Source of the DNA: Micromonospora foliorum
GTDB taxonomy: Bacteria; Actinomycetota; Actinomycetes; Mycobacteriales; Micromonosporaceae
DNA: 33,119 nucleotides
Reading direction: 5' to 3'
Assembly (NCBI RefSeq): GCF_022229015.1
Contig: NZ_JAKKFF010000004.1
Coordinates: 1 to 33,119 of the forward strand
The position numbers were made by a program, and so were the translations under genes. The notes under the pieces were generated by a model, which saw nothing but the letters and a program-made list of their open reading frames with translations, had not been told where the DNA came from and made no database searches. Below are positions 32,127-33,119 of this stretch, piece after piece; within the stretch, counting starts at the first letter, position 1; each line of letters begins with the position of its first letter.

Positions 32127-32201
32127 TGCCCTCGGTGGGATTCGAACCCACACTGTATGGAGTTTGAGACCATTGCCTGCTGCCAGTTGGGCTACGAGGG
32201 C
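32127..32201 (-). tRNA. tRNA with anticodon CAA (formally Leu), short variable arm
   Basis: 75 nt on the minus strand. The acceptor GCCCTCG/CGAGGGC is perfect, with discriminator A and no encoded CCA. The D-arm has GCC/GGC and TGG in the loop. The anticodon stem is ATGG/CCAT with a T-T pair next to the loop CTCAAAC, and the anticodon CAA is at 32164-32166. The variable region is only five nt (ACAGT). The T-arm GTGGG-TTCGAAT-CCCAC is perfect. CAA reads Leu UUG, but bacterial tRNA-Leu normally has a long variable arm, so this is atypical. Confidence 0.85.
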
Positions 32202-32298
32202 GCTTCCCTGATTCAGCCCTGACAGGATACCCACTACGCTGAGGGCGGCGACACCCGGCTGGGCGGGTGCCGCGTTCGAACTGGTGGGGGTAGGGCTG

Positions 32299-32922
32299 GT
32301 GGCTGAGATGCCGACGGATGCCGAGCGCAGGCGCGTACTGATCGCCGAGGACGAGGCGCTGATCCGGCTGGACCTCGCCGAGATGCTGGTCGAAGAGGGT
32401 TACGAGGTGGTGGGGGAGGCCGGTGACGGCGAGACAGCCGTGCGCCTCGCCGAGGAGTTGAAGCCCGATCTCGTCATCCTCGACATCAAGATGCCGATCA
32501 TGGACGGGCTGGCCGCGGCCGAGCGCATCGCCGGTGCCCGGATCGCCCCGGTGATCATTCTGACCGCGTTCAGCCAGCGTGATCTGGTGGAGCGGGCGCG
32601 GGCGGCGGGCGCTATGGCGTACCTGGTGAAGCCTTTCCAGAAGAGCGACCTGGTCCCGGCGGTGGAGATCGCCCTGTCGCGGTACTCGGAGGTCGCGGCC
32701 CTGGAGGCGGAGGTCGCGAGCCTGACCGACCGCCTGGAGATCCGTAAGTCGGTGGAGCGCGCCAAGGGCGCGCTGATGACCACGTACGGGATGACCGAGC
32801 CGCAGGCGTTCAAGTGGATCCAGCGCACGGCCATGGACCACCGGATGACCATGAAAGAGGTCGCCGAGCGGATCCTCGCGGAGACCGCCGGCGGCGAGGT
32901 GTCGCAGCAGCCGACCGTCTGA
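32299..32922 (+). CDS. pdtaR: ANTAR-domain response regulator (PdtaR type)
   Basis: Encodes 207 residues from GTG 32299 (GGGGGTAGGG just upstream); ATG 32308 is an alternative. The receiver domain (about 15-130) has the acidic pair in VLIAEDEALI, the phospho-acceptor Asp in LVILDIKMP, Thr in ILTAFSQRDL and Lys in AYLVKPF. A coiled linker leads to the ANTAR domain (about 140-200), with VERAKGALMTTYGMTEPQAFKWIQRTAMD, whose Ala-Lys-Gly and aromatic positions bind tandem-hexaloop RNA. Such proteins act as phosphorylation-controlled antiterminators. The sequence is very close in pattern to mycobacterial PdtaR (Rv1626). It diverges from the tRNA gene. Confidence 0.95.
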   Translation: MAEMPTDAERRRVLIAEDEALIRLDLAEMLVEEGYEVVGEAGDGETAVRLAEELKPDLVILDIKMPIMDGLAAAERIAGARIAPVIILTAFSQRDLVERARAAGAMAYLVKPFQKSDLVPAVEIALSRYSEVAALEAEVASLTDRLEIRKSVERAKGALMTTYGMTEPQAFKWIQRTAMDHRMTMKEVAERILAETAGGEVSQQPTV

Positions 32923-32976
32923 GCGCTCCTGGTGACAACGGGCTGCGCCGGGCCACCGTGCGCGGGGTCTGGTGGT

Positions 32977-32982
32977 TAGCAT
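32977..32982 (+). promoter_or_regulatory. Candidate -10 for a leaderless lipoprotein transcript
   Basis: TAGCAT stands seven nt before the GTG at 32989, so transcription would start at or next to the start codon. No ribosome site precedes that GTG, which agrees with a leaderless mRNA. The -35 region is weak. Confidence 0.4.
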
Positions 32983-32988
32983 CGACCG

Positions 32989-33119
32989 GTGTCCGTCCGA
33001 CGGGTGATCGCGGTGTTCGGCCTCTTCGCGCTGCTGCTCGCCGGGTGCGACGGGCCGGCCGCGCCGAGCGGCGGGGGGTCGACGCCGGCCACCGCGCCGG
33101 CACTGCGGCCGGGTTGGCA
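32989..33119 (+). CDS. N-terminal part of a lipoprotein (partial)
   Basis: The frame runs from GTG 32989 off the window end (43 codons visible). It begins VSVRRVIAVFGLFALLLAGC: two Arg, a hydrophobic core and a lipobox (LLAGC) with Cys20 as the lipidation site. A low-complexity Gly/Pro/Ser/Thr linker follows, typical of actinobacterial surface lipoproteins. In related genomes I recall a branched-chain amino acid ABC-transporter binding protein after the PdtaR gene, so this may be one; the visible part cannot confirm it. Confidence 0.7.
   Translation, partial: MSVRRVIAVFGLFALLLAGCDGPAAPSGGGSTPATAPALRPGW

Overview
The window looks like chromosome of a high-GC actinomycete, most likely Micromonosporaceae (Micromonospora or a close relative). 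The reasons are the very high GC at third codon positions, many GTG starts, intergenic hairpin repeats of a kind I associate with Micromonospora, and the gene content: an EACC1-like protein, a DUF6244-like protein, a PL11/CBM2 secreted lyase, F420-type oxidoreductases and a PdtaR-type ANTAR regulator. This is inferred from sequence alone; no search was run.

Left part, 1-5000 (accessory). A partial membrane protein is followed by an unrecognised membrane protein lying between two 78-bp hairpin repeats. Next come three overlapping minus-strand genes of unknown function, two of which carry in-frame minisatellites. They diverge from a single-domain GntR regulator. After a 20-bp perfect hairpin comes a DUF6244-like coiled-coil gene. 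Its stop codon is immediately preceded by GGGAAAC, then a 7-nt spacer and a stem-loop, and the -1 frame stays open for 120 codons into a hydrophobic C-terminal extension. This is a textbook layout for programmed -1 frameshifting and the most striking signal in the window. The extension overlaps the start of a further unknown gene.

Middle part, 5000-17700. Mostly minus strand at first: a secreted four-cysteine protein, a deazaflavin-dependent nitroreductase, a SEC-C protein, and a DHA2-type MFS exporter. The exporter diverges from a TetR regulator across three tandem CGGAGG-N4-CCTCCG operators. Then come a membrane pentapeptide-repeat protein, a secreted lipase, a large membrane M48 protease coupled to an EACC1-like small protein (candidate conflict or signalling module), an aldo/keto reductase, a YciI-like protein and a berberine-type FAD oxidoreductase.

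Right part, 17700-33119 (more conserved). Pyruvate kinase overlaps acyl-CoA thioesterase II. They are followed by a YceI protein, an Rrf2 regulator without cysteines, and a TauE/SafE exporter with a readable promoter and overlapping operator. After a repeat-rich spacer come an aromatic-amino-acid decarboxylase, a secreted rhamnogalacturonan lyase with an AAAGCGCTT operator in its promoter, a luciferase-like monooxygenase, and an Lrp/AsnC regulator divergent from a cystathionine gamma-lyase-like enzyme. The window ends with an NAD(P)-binding protein, an HTH-LAGLIDADG protein just downstream of an unusual tRNA with anticodon CAA, a PdtaR-like ANTAR response regulator and the start of a lipoprotein gene. 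Pyk, TesB and the ANTAR regulator lying in one neighbourhood resembles the arrangement I recall in other actinobacteria.
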